This document shows, one piece after another, positions 17,431 through 24,268 of a stretch of 39,823 nt of DNA (position 1 is its first letter; every line of letters begins with the position of its first letter). The position numbers were made by a program, and so were the translations under genes. Source of the DNA: Myxococcales bacterium (GTDB lineage Bacteria; Myxococcota_A; Polyangia; Polyangiales; Ga0077539); NCBI GenBank assembly GCA_030652255.1, contig JAUSAZ010000126.1, positions 1 through 39,823 of the forward strand, read 5' to 3'. Below the pieces are notes generated by a model, which saw only the letters and a program-made list of their open reading frames with translations, did not search any database and was not told the origin of the DNA.

Positions 17431-18762
17431 ATGAACACCCCGAGAGCACAGACGGTCGCGATCGAACGCTCTCTCCACCGCCTGCGGCTCACGGCGGCGG
17501 CCGTCGGCCTGGCGATCCTCGCAGGCTGTTCGGGCGCTGTCACCCCTGCGGAGGAGCTGGCCGACGACGCGGGAGACGTGGCAGAGCGCGACACCGCGGC
17601 AATGCCCAACAGCACACCTGCCCCGGGCCTGCTCCGCTACCCTGATCACCCGTCGGTCGGTGACGCCGTCGTGCGCGACGACGTGCTGGTCGACGCGGGC
17701 CTGGAGGTCGACACGGGTCTGGTGGTCGACACGGGCCTGGCGGTCGACGCGGGTCTTGTGGTCGACGCGGGCCTGGTGGTCGACGCGGGCCTGGTGGTCG
17801 ATGCGGGCCTGGTGGTCGATGCGGGCGTGCGCGATGCGGGCGTGGTGGTCGACGCGGGCGTGCGCGATGCGGGCGTGCGCGATACGGGCGTGCGCGATGC
17901 GGGCGTGGTGGTCGACGCGGGGCTGGTGGTCGACGCGGGCGTGCGCGATGCGGGCGTGGTGGTCGACGCGGGGTCGCTCCCCGTGGGGCCGCTGCCGGCA
18001 GTGGGGCCAGGGCTCCCTGCGTGGGACGGGGCGACGGTGGCGCACGTCCGCGAGCTTCGCGCCCGGGGCGTCGCGATGGGCAACCGGCTGGGTGTCTTCG
18101 CGAAGATCGGCGACTCCATCACGGAGAGCGGGAGCTTCCTCTTCGACGTGGGCCATGGCTGGGTGGAGCTTGGCCCCTACGCGGGCCTCGACCCGACCAT
18201 CCAGTACTTCCGCGCGACGACGCTGGAGGGCGGCGCCAACTCCTTCAACCGATCGAGCGTGTGCGCCACCGCGGGGTGGACCACCGACGACGCCCTCGCG
18301 GGCGGCGACGACTCTCCGCTCCAGCGCGAGCTGCGGGCCATCCGTCCCGCCTGGGCGCTGGTGATGTACGGTACCAATGACGTCGACCGCAGCAGCGTCG
18401 CGGCCTTCAGCGCCAACCTCCAGCGCATCGTCGACGTCGTGGAGGCCGCGGGCACCGTGCCCGTGCTGAGCACGATCCCCGACCGCTACGACGGCCCCGG
18501 CCCGCAGGCCGCGGCGCTCCAGTTCGTGGCAGCGATCCGCGGCGTCGCGGCGGCCCGTCACGTTCCGCTGATCGACTACTGGGCCGCGCTCCAGGGGCTG
18601 CCGATGCACGGCGTGTCCGACGACCAGATCCACCCGTCGGTGTACGTGGCGGGCGGCAGCACGGCGTCGGGCTTCTTCACCCAGGCGGGGCTCCAGCACG
18701 GCTACAACGTGCGTAACCTCACCGCGCTCCAGATGCTCGACCGGCTGCGCGCGCTTCCGTGA
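17431..18762 (+). CDS. SGNH/GDSL-type hydrolase lipoprotein with V-D-A-G repeat stalk
   Basis: Predicted 443-aa exported lipoprotein. The lipobox LAGC puts the lipidated cysteine at residue 33; GTG at 17374 with GGGAG upstream is an alternative start. Residues about 87-181 are 17 D-(A/T)-G units spaced by LVV, VVV or VR, probably a rigid or hydrated stalk. The C-terminal ~240 residues form an SGNH hydrolase: KIGDSITESG with S229, YGTNDV with N316, and DDQIHPSVY with D398 and H401. Such enzymes cleave esters, often acetyl groups on glycans. The protein probably sits on the outer membrane with its enzyme domain held off by the stalk. Confidence 0.83.
   Translation: MNTPRAQTVAIERSLHRLRLTAAAVGLAILAGCSGAVTPAEELADDAGDVAERDTAAMPNSTPAPGLLRYPDHPSVGDAVVRDDVLVDAGLEVDTGLVVDTGLAVDAGLVVDAGLVVDAGLVVDAGLVVDAGVRDAGVVVDAGVRDAGVRDTGVRDAGVVVDAGLVVDAGVRDAGVVVDAGSLPVGPLPAVGPGLPAWDGATVAHVRELRARGVAMGNRLGVFAKIGDSITESGSFLFDVGHGWVELGPYAGLDPTIQYFRATTLEGGANSFNRSSVCATAGWTTDDALAGGDDSPLQRELRAIRPAWALVMYGTNDVDRSSVAAFSANLQRIVDVVEAAGTVPVLSTIPDRYDGPGPQAAALQFVAAIRGVAAARHVPLIDYWAALQGLPMHGVSDDQIHPSVYVAGGSTASGFFTQAGLQHGYNVRNLTALQMLDRLRALP
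17689..17973 (+). repeat. In-gene tandem repeat, 18- and 15-bp units (V-V-D-A-G-L / V-R-D-A-G)
   Basis: Units of GTCGACGCGGGCCTGGTG (18 bp) alternate with GTGCGCGATGCGGGC (15 bp). All unit lengths are multiples of three, so gain or loss keeps the reading frame. There are 17 Asp-(Ala/Thr)-Gly motifs. Near-identity at DNA level suggests recent expansion and possible length variation between strains. Confidence 0.85.
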
Positions 18763-18773
18763 TCGTCGCAGGA

Positions 18774-18789
18774 GCCCCTATGGCGGGGC
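18774..18789. terminator. Hairpin between convergent genes
   Basis: GCCCC-TATGGC-GGGGC forms a 5-bp GC stem with a 6-nt loop in the 28-bp gap between the lipoprotein hydrolase gene (ends 18762) and the convergent gene ending at 18791. There is no U-tract, so this is only a weak bidirectional terminator candidate. Confidence 0.3.
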
Positions 18790-18790
18790 C

Positions 18791-19528
18791 CTACCGACGC
18801 GGGCGCGCGCGCTGGCTGGAGGGGTAGACCCCGCGACGCAGCGCGTGCACGAGCCCGCGGGGCACGATGCCGCGCCCATCGCGGAAGGGCGAGAAGGCCA
18901 GCGCCTCCTGGTTGACGTCCGCGCGCTCGCGCAGCTCGACCCGCGCCACCGGCACCCAGCCCCAGCGCCAGCGGCGCCGCACCTCGAGCGTGAACAGCGC
19001 GCCCTGCTGGGCGACGGCGGCGTCGAGGCGCTCGCTGCGGGTGCGCCCCGCGGCGCCGCGAGGGGCCTCCGGGCGCAGGCGGAGGAAGGCCCGCCCGAAG
19101 CCCGGCACGTCGAAGGGCGACACGGCGTAGTAGCGGTTGCGGAGGTAGTCCGACGCGTCGGTGGTGAAGGGCGCGAGGCCCATGGTCCAGGGGCGCAGGA
19201 TGGTGGCGAAGAGGAGGTCCTGGTCGTCGGGGTCGGGCTCGGCCGAGGCGTCCCCCTGGCGACGGAGGCGCAGCGCGCAGCCGAGCACGTCGAGGTGCTC
19301 CCATCGGCTCTTCCAGAGCGCGCCAGAGAGGCGCACCAGGCATGGGCCCGCCAGCGCCGCCCCCAGCGCGCCGCCGCCCGGGAGGGCCGTCACGTCGGCG
19401 TGGAACACGTCTCCCCGCGGGTGGAAGGTGCGCGCCCGCCGCAGCCGGCTCACGAGCGCAAACGCCGGCGCCGCCGCCCACCCGAGGGCCGTGCCCAGCC
19501 GCTCACCCACCGTCACGTGCTGCTTCAT
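18791..19528 (-). CDS. Unrecognised conserved-looking protein, 245 aa
   Basis: I cannot name this protein. It is predicted as 245 aa from the ATG at 19528 (MKQHVTVGERLG); an in-frame start at 19564 is possible. Visible features are an N-terminal hydrophobic patch (GWAAAPAFALVSRL), then FHPRGDVFHADV, VRLSGALWKSRWEHLDVLGCALRL, LFATILRPW and an Arg-rich C-terminus. The H-P-R-G ... V-R-L-S ... D-V-L-G-C-A-L-R order recalls a group of actinobacterial proteins often labelled phosphodiesterase, but I see no metal-binding motif and do not support that label. It is convergent with the hydrolase gene and in the same direction as deoD. Confidence 0.55.
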   Translation of the reverse strand: MKQHVTVGERLGTALGWAAAPAFALVSRLRRARTFHPRGDVFHADVTALPGGGALGAALAGPCLVRLSGALWKSRWEHLDVLGCALRLRRQGDASAEPDPDDQDLLFATILRPWTMGLAPFTTDASDYLRNRYYAVSPFDVPGFGRAFLRLRPEAPRGAAGRTRSERLDAAVAQQGALFTLEVRRRWRWGWVPVARVELRERADVNQEALAFSPFRDGRGIVPRGLVHALRRGVYPSSQRARPRR

Positions 19529-19582
19529 CGGCCCCAACGTGCGACCGCGGCGCCCGAGCGTCACCGGGTCAATCTGGCGACC

Positions 19583-20296
19583 CTACGTGCCGAGGGCTGC
19601 GTCGAGCGCGGCGGTGACCATCTCGGCGAAGCCCGACTGCCGCTCGGCGGGGCTGAGTGACTCGTGCGCGACGAGGCTGTCGCTCACCATCAGCGCCGCG
19701 AGCGCGCGCACCCCGTGGCGGGCCGCGGCGGTGTAGAGCCCCGCGGCCTCCATCTCGACCGCGAGCACGCCGTAGCGCGCCCAGAGCTTCCACCCGTCGG
19801 GCTCGTCGACGTCGTAGAAGGTGTCGGTCGAGAGCACGTTGCCGACGTGAACGGCGAAGCCGCGCGCGGTCGCCGAGTCCCACGCGCGGCGCAGCAGGTC
19901 GAAGTCCGCCGTCGGCGCGAAGGCCATCCCCCGGAAGCGCGTCGCGATGAGGGAGGAGTCCGTCGAGGCGCTCTGCGCCAGCACGAGGTCGCGCAGCTTG
20001 ATCCCCGGCTGGAGCGCGCCGCAGGTGCCCACGCGCACGAGGGTCTTCGCGCCGAACACCGTGATCAGCTCGTGGGCGTAGATGGAGAGCGACGGCAGCC
20101 CCATGCCGGTGCCCTGCACCGACACCCGGCGGCCCTTGTAGGTACCCGTGAAGCCGAGCATCCCGCGCACCTCGTTGTGGCAGACGGGGTCGTCGAAGAA
20201 GCGCTCCGCGATGAGCTTCGCCCGCAGCGGATCGCCAGGCAGCAGGACCACGTCGGCGATGTCACCAGGCGCCGCGGAGAGGTGGGGGGTCGACAT
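19583..20296 (-). CDS. deoD: Purine nucleoside phosphorylase, hexameric DeoD type
   Basis: Predicted 237-aa cytosolic enzyme of purine salvage, splitting purine (deoxy)nucleosides with phosphate into base and (deoxy)ribose-1-phosphate. DeoD motifs are in order: LPGDPLRAKLIAERF (phosphate-binding loop), GTGMGLPSLSIYAHEL, RVGTCGALQPG, AVEMEAAGLYTAA (sugar-binding Met-Glu) and VSDSLV with the catalytic Asp. Length matches the family's ~235-239 aa when the ATG at 20296 is used; the longer upstream frame adds unrelated residues. It is divergent from the efflux operon, with an 83-bp shared gap. Confidence 0.93.
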   Translation of the reverse strand: MSTPHLSAAPGDIADVVLLPGDPLRAKLIAERFFDDPVCHNEVRGMLGFTGTYKGRRVSVQGTGMGLPSLSIYAHELITVFGAKTLVRVGTCGALQPGIKLRDLVLAQSASTDSSLIATRFRGMAFAPTADFDLLRRAWDSATARGFAVHVGNVLSTDTFYDVDEPDGWKLWARYGVLAVEMEAAGLYTAAARHGVRALAALMVSDSLVAHESLSPAERQSGFAEMVTAALDAALGT

Positions 20297-20368
20297 GCCG
20301 CGAGGGTCGCACGATCGCGGCGGAGAGATCTCCCGAGGGCCCCTTGTCGCCTTCGTCACTTCGCTCCA

Positions 20369-20386
20369 TTGTCATACGCATGATAA
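20369..20386. promoter_or_regulatory. Inverted repeat over the efflux-operon start, candidate TetR operator
   Basis: TTGTCAT-ACGC-ATGATAA is an imperfect inverted repeat (6 of 7 positions pair) in a short A/T-rich island. It spans the ATG at 20380, the chosen start of the HlyD-type gene. A TetR-family gene closes the same operon and such regulators bind palindromes of about this size, so this is a reasonable operator guess. No second copy is seen before the tetR gene. Confidence 0.4.
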
Positions 20387-21351
20387 AGAACCACCCCGTC
20401 GCCCTGGCGTGGCTTCTCTCCGCGGCCCTCGCGGCCTGTGGTCGCAGCGCGGCGGGCACCCCGACGCCCCTCCAGGGCGTGGTGGAGTTCGACGACCGCG
20501 CGCTCGGCTTCGAGCTCGGCGGGCGCGTGGCGACGGTGGCCGTGGAGCGCGGTGCCGTGCTCACACCGGGGCAGGTGATCGCCACGCTCGACGAGGGCCT
20601 CGCCCGCCCGGCCCGCGACGCCCGCGCCGCCGAGCTCGCCGCCGCGAGGGCGCAGCTCCGGCTCCTGGAGGCGGGCGCGCGGCGCGAAGACCTCCGCGGC
20701 GTCGAGGCCCAGCTCACGGCCGCGAGGGCGACGGAGGCCGTGGTGCAACGGAGCCTTGCTCGCGCACAGGGCCTCGCCGCGCAGGGGGCCGTCCCGGCGG
20801 CGGGCCTCGACGACCTGGAGGCGCAGCGGGCGAGGGCGCGGGGCGAGCGTGGCGCGTTGGAGGAGCGGCTCGCGGGGCTGCGCAGCGGGGCGCGCTCGCA
20901 GGAGGTGGCGGCGGCGAGGGCGAGGGTCGACGCGGCGGCGGCGGGCCTGGCGGCGGAGGAGGCGAGGCTCGCGCGGCACACGCTGCGGGCGCAGCACGGG
21001 GGCGTGGTGCTGGAGCGGCACGTCGAGGCGGGGGAGGTGGCGGGGGCGGGGGTTCCGGTGGTGACGGTGGCGGACGTGGGGCACCCCTACGTGGAGGTCT
21101 TCGTCCCGCAGGCGGGCCTCGCGGCGGTGCGCCTGGGCGGGCCCGCGACGCTGCGGGTCGACGGCGACCGCGCGGCCTACCCCGGGCGCGTGGAGCTCAT
21201 CGGGCGGCGCATGGAGTACACCCCGCGCTTCCTCTTCAGCCCGCGCGAGCGGCCCAACCTGGTGGCGCGCGTGCGGGTGCGCATCGACGACCCCGCGGGG
21301 AGACTTCACGCGGGCGCCCCGGCGGCGGTGGAGCTCGGTCATGGGCGCTGA
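20380..21351 (+). CDS. HlyD/YbhG-type periplasmic adaptor lipoprotein of an ABC exporter
   Basis: Predicted 323-aa membrane-fusion (adaptor) protein. The N-terminus has a signal and lipobox LAAC (C20). Two biotinyl-lipoyl-like halves (FELGGRVATVAVERGAVLTP near residue 45, and HTLRAQHGGVVLERHVEAGE near 205) flank an Ala/Arg/Glu-rich coiled-coil hairpin (about 80-200). It probably links the inner-membrane ABC transporter to an outer-membrane channel encoded elsewhere. The ATPase gene overlaps its end by 11 bp. No Shine-Dalgarno is visible at the start, so the mRNA may be leaderless or the start slightly off. Confidence 0.85.
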   Translation: MIKNHPVALAWLLSAALAACGRSAAGTPTPLQGVVEFDDRALGFELGGRVATVAVERGAVLTPGQVIATLDEGLARPARDARAAELAAARAQLRLLEAGARREDLRGVEAQLTAARATEAVVQRSLARAQGLAAQGAVPAAGLDDLEAQRARARGERGALEERLAGLRSGARSQEVAAARARVDAAAAGLAAEEARLARHTLRAQHGGVVLERHVEAGEVAGAGVPVVTVADVGHPYVEVFVPQAGLAAVRLGGPATLRVDGDRAAYPGRVELIGRRMEYTPRFLFSPRERPNLVARVRVRIDDPAGRLHAGAPAAVELGHGR

Positions 21352-22276
21352 GCTCGTCGTCGAGACCGCGGGCCTCGGTCGCACCTTCGGCAAGCTGGTG
21401 GCCGTGCGCGACGTGTCCCTCTCGGTGCGCCGGGGGGAGATCTTCGGCATCCTCGGGCCCAACGGCGCGGGCAAGTCGACCACCATCCGCATGCTCTGCG
21501 GGCTGCTCACCCCGACGAGCGGGCGCGGCACCGTGGCGGGCTTCGACATCGCGAGCGAGCCCGAGAAGGTCAAGACCCGCATCGGGTACATGACCCAGCG
21601 CTTCTCGCTCTACGAAGACCTCACCGTGCGCGAGAACCTGCTCTTCTACGCCGGGCTCTACGGCCTCTCCGGCGCGCGCCGCCGAGAGCGCGTGGCCGAG
21701 GTGCTCGCCCGCAACGGCCTCGAAGAGCGCCGCGACCAGCTCGCGGGCACCCTCTCCGGCGGCTGGAAGCAGCGCGTCGCCCTCGCCTGCGCGATGCTGC
21801 ACGAGCCCCCATTGGTCTTCCTCGACGAGCCCACCGCGGGGGTCGACCCGGTGAGCCGCCGGGCCTTCTGGGAGGAGATCCACCGCATCGCGACGGAGGG
21901 CACGACGGTCATCGTGACCACCCACTACATGGACGAGGCCGAGCGCTGCCACCGGCTCGCCTTCGTCTTCCGCGGCGCCCTGCTCGACACCGGGAGCCCC
22001 GCGGAGATCCTCGCCCGCCGCGCGCTTCGCGTCGCCGAGGTGGACTGCGCCGCCCGCCCGGTGCTCGACGCCCTGCGCGCCGATCGCCGCGTCGAGGAGG
22101 TCGCCCCCTTCGGCGCCCGGCTGCGCGTGACCACCCGCCGCGAGCACGACCCGGCCGCCCTCGTGCGCGAGGCCATGGCCGCCGCGGGCGTCGCGGGCGA
22201 CGGCCCCGTGGAGGTGCGGGCCAACCTGGAGGACGCCTTCGTGTCGATGGTGCGCGACGACGCGAGGCGCGGGTGA
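21341..22276 (+). CDS. ABC exporter ATP-binding protein (YbhF/CcmA type)
   Basis: Predicted 311-aa ATPase driving an ABC-2 exporter. Walker A is GPNGAGKST (39-47); the other motifs are the Q-loop in YMTQRFSLYEDLTV, signature LSGGWKQR, Walker B LVFLDEP and the H-loop TTHYMDEA. The C-terminal ~80 residues are the extension common in drug-exporter ATPases, carrying a DAFVSMV motif near the end. It overlaps the adaptor gene upstream and the permease gene downstream (GTGA at 22273-22276), so all three are translationally coupled. Confidence 0.93.
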   Translation: MGAELVVETAGLGRTFGKLVAVRDVSLSVRRGEIFGILGPNGAGKSTTIRMLCGLLTPTSGRGTVAGFDIASEPEKVKTRIGYMTQRFSLYEDLTVRENLLFYAGLYGLSGARRRERVAEVLARNGLEERRDQLAGTLSGGWKQRVALACAMLHEPPLVFLDEPTAGVDPVSRRAFWEEIHRIATEGTTVIVTTHYMDEAERCHRLAFVFRGALLDTGSPAEILARRALRVAEVDCAARPVLDALRADRRVEEVAPFGARLRVTTRREHDPAALVREAMAAAGVAGDGPVEVRANLEDAFVSMVRDDARRG

Positions 22277-23382
22277 CACGGCTGCTCGCCATCGCGTGGA
22301 AGGAGCTGCTCCAGCTCCGCCGCGACCGGCTCACGCTGGCGATGATGGTGATGCTCCCGCTCGTGCAGATCGTGCTCTTCGGGTGGGCCATCGACACCGA
22401 CGTGCGGCACATCCCCACGACGGTGCTCGACCAGGACCGCACCGCCGCGTCGCGCGAGCTCGCGGCCTCGCTCATGGCCACCGGCAGCTGCGACCCGGTG
22501 GGCGAGGTGCGCGACCCGGCCGAGCTCTCCGCGGCGCTGCGCTCGGGGCGCGCGAAGGTGGGGCTGGTGATCCCCGCGCGCTACGCCGAGCGCCTCGCGC
22601 TGGGTCGGCCCGCGGCGGTGCAGCTGGTGGTCGACGGCTCGGACCCGCAGTCCGTCGCGAGCGCCACGAGCGCAGCGGGGGGCCTCGTGGCGCAGCGGGC
22701 GATGGCGATGGTGCTGGCGCGCACGGGCGCTCGGGAGGCCCCGCTCAGCCTGGAGTCGACCACCTGGTACAACCCCGACCTGCGCACCGCCGTGAACGTG
22801 GTGCCGGGCCTGGTCGGGGTGATCCTGACGATGACCATGGTGATGCTCACGGCGATGGCCGTCGCGCGCGAGCGGGAGCGCGGCACGCTGGAGCAGCTGG
22901 TGGTCTCGCCCATCCGCAAGTGGGAGCTGGTGGTCGGGAAGATCCTGCCCTTCGTGGTGATCGGCTACGTGCAGATGACCCTGGTGCTCATCGCGGGCTA
23001 CGTGGTCTTCGACGTGCCGGTGGTGGGCTCGCTGCCGCTGCTCTACGCGCTGGCCTTCGGCTTCATCGCGGCCAACCTCGCGCTCGGGCTCTTCTTCTCG
23101 ACCCTCGCGAAGACCCAGCAGCAGGCGATGCAGATGTCCTTCTTCTTCCTGCTGCCCAACATCCTCTTGAGCGGGTTCATGTTTCCGCGCGAGGGGATGC
23201 CGAGGCCCGCGCAGTGGCTCTCCGAGGCCCTGCCGCTCACCCACTTCCTCAAGATCATCCGCGGCATCGCCCTGCGCGGCGCCGGCTTCGACGACCTGCA
23301 CGGCTCGCTCGCGCGCCTGGCGGTCATCCTCGCGGTGCTGGTGACCCTCACCTCCCTGCGCTTCAGCAAGAACCTCGCGTGA
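22273..23382 (+). CDS. ABC-2 type permease (YbhS/YbhR-like)
   Basis: Predicted 369-aa inner-membrane permease with GTG start overlapping the ATPase stop. It has a first helix after AWKELLQLRRDR, a large periplasmic domain (about 45-170), then five C-terminal helices with RERERGTLEQLVVSP and LPNILLSGFMFPREGMP, both typical of ABC2_membrane_3 exporters. E. coli YbhGFSR uses two different permeases; here only one permease gene is present, so it probably works as a homodimer. Likely cargo is drugs or lipophilic cations, by family only. Confidence 0.9.
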   Translation: MTRLLAIAWKELLQLRRDRLTLAMMVMLPLVQIVLFGWAIDTDVRHIPTTVLDQDRTAASRELAASLMATGSCDPVGEVRDPAELSAALRSGRAKVGLVIPARYAERLALGRPAAVQLVVDGSDPQSVASATSAAGGLVAQRAMAMVLARTGAREAPLSLESTTWYNPDLRTAVNVVPGLVGVILTMTMVMLTAMAVARERERGTLEQLVVSPIRKWELVVGKILPFVVIGYVQMTLVLIAGYVVFDVPVVGSLPLLYALAFGFIAANLALGLFFSTLAKTQQQAMQMSFFFLLPNILLSGFMFPREGMPRPAQWLSEALPLTHFLKIIRGIALRGAGFDDLHGSLARLAVILAVLVTLTSLRFSKNLA

Positions 23383-23402
23383 ACGGAGCATAGACCCCAC
23401 CG

Positions 23403-24038
23403 ATGGCCCGCCCCCCGAGTGACATCGCCCAGCGCATCGTGACCGCCGCGACGGAGCGCTTCCTCCACGACGGCGTCGACGGCGCCTCGCTGCGCCAGAT
23501 CGCCCGCGCCGCGGGCACCAACCTGGGCATGGTCTATTACTACTTCCCCACGAAGGACGAGCTCTTCCTCGCGGTGCTCGAGCGCCACTACGCGCCGCTG
23601 TCGCAGTCGATCATCGAGGCCGTCACGGGCGAGCGCCCCTTCGACGAGCGGGTGCGCGCCGTCTTCGAGCGCTTCGGCGCGATGACCGACGAGGAGTCCG
23701 TGGTGCTGCGCCTGGTGCTGCGCGAGGCGCTGGTCTCCTCCGAGCGGCTCACGCGCGTCGTCGACCGGATGATGCACGGCCACCTCCCGGCGATGCTGAA
23801 CCTGCTCGTCGACGGCATCGCCACCGGGCGCGTCGGGCCGGAGGTGCACCCCGCCGCGGCGATGGTGACGATGGCCGCGCTGGCGGTGGTGCCGCAGGTG
23901 ATGCTGCGCCGCCTCGCAGCGAGCCAGGCCGCCGCCGGGCTGCCAGCGCCCGGGGAGCTCGCCGGGCACCTCGCCGCGGTGGCCCTGCGCGGCGTCGGGC
24001 CGACGCCACCAACGCCCGCAGGGGATGTGACGGGTTGA
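23403..24038 (+). CDS. TetR-family regulator of the efflux operon
   Basis: Predicted 211-aa repressor. The N-terminal helix-turn-helix is typical (IVTAATERFLHDG, LRQIARAAGTNLGMVYYYF, PTKDELFLAVLERHY). The helical C-terminal domain would bind the effector. It starts 20 bp after the permease gene and is probably the local repressor, as CecR is for ybhGFSR in E. coli. Its last codons (GDVTG and stop, 24023-24038) lie inside the left arm of the inverted-repeat element, so that element supplies the C-terminus and the original end may have been replaced. Confidence 0.87.
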   Translation: MARPPSDIAQRIVTAATERFLHDGVDGASLRQIARAAGTNLGMVYYYFPTKDELFLAVLERHYAPLSQSIIEAVTGERPFDERVRAVFERFGAMTDEESVVLRLVLREALVSSERLTRVVDRMMHGHLPAMLNLLVDGIATGRVGPEVHPAAAMVTMAALAVVPQVMLRRLAASQAAAGLPAPGELAGHLAAVALRGVGPTPPTPAGDVTG

Positions 24039-24235
24039 GCAGGGCGCCTTGAAGGATGAGAACCGCAAGGGTCGCAAGGGTCGCAAGGGGAGTTCCGCTG
24101 GCAGCTGGCGCTGCCGCATCGGGTTCGCGGGGGCGTTGGAGCACCTGCCCGCCCAAGTCCGTCGCTCCCTTGCGACCCTTGCGACCCTTGCGGTTCTCAT
24201 CCTCCGAGGCAGCCCTGCTCAACCCGTCACATCCC
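24022..24235. repeat. Inverted-repeat element with ~70-bp arms (MITE- or REP-like)
   Basis: The left arm (about 24022-24092) and right arm (about 24165-24235) are near-perfect reverse complements. From outside in they share GGATGTGACGGGTTGAGCAG, a short variable stretch, GGATGAGAACCGCAAGGGTC and two further GCAAGGG units. Mismatches cluster in about 7 bp in the middle of the arm. A ~72-bp spacer separates them and encodes nothing obvious. A solo copy of arm plus spacer-like sequence lies at 5611-5720. The element overlaps the end of the tetR gene and would give a very stable hairpin RNA, so it may also terminate transcription between tetR and the convergent 1554-aa gene. Confidence 0.75.
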
Positions 24236-24268
24236 TTGCGACGCGGTACCAGGTCGCGGGGTCGGCGC

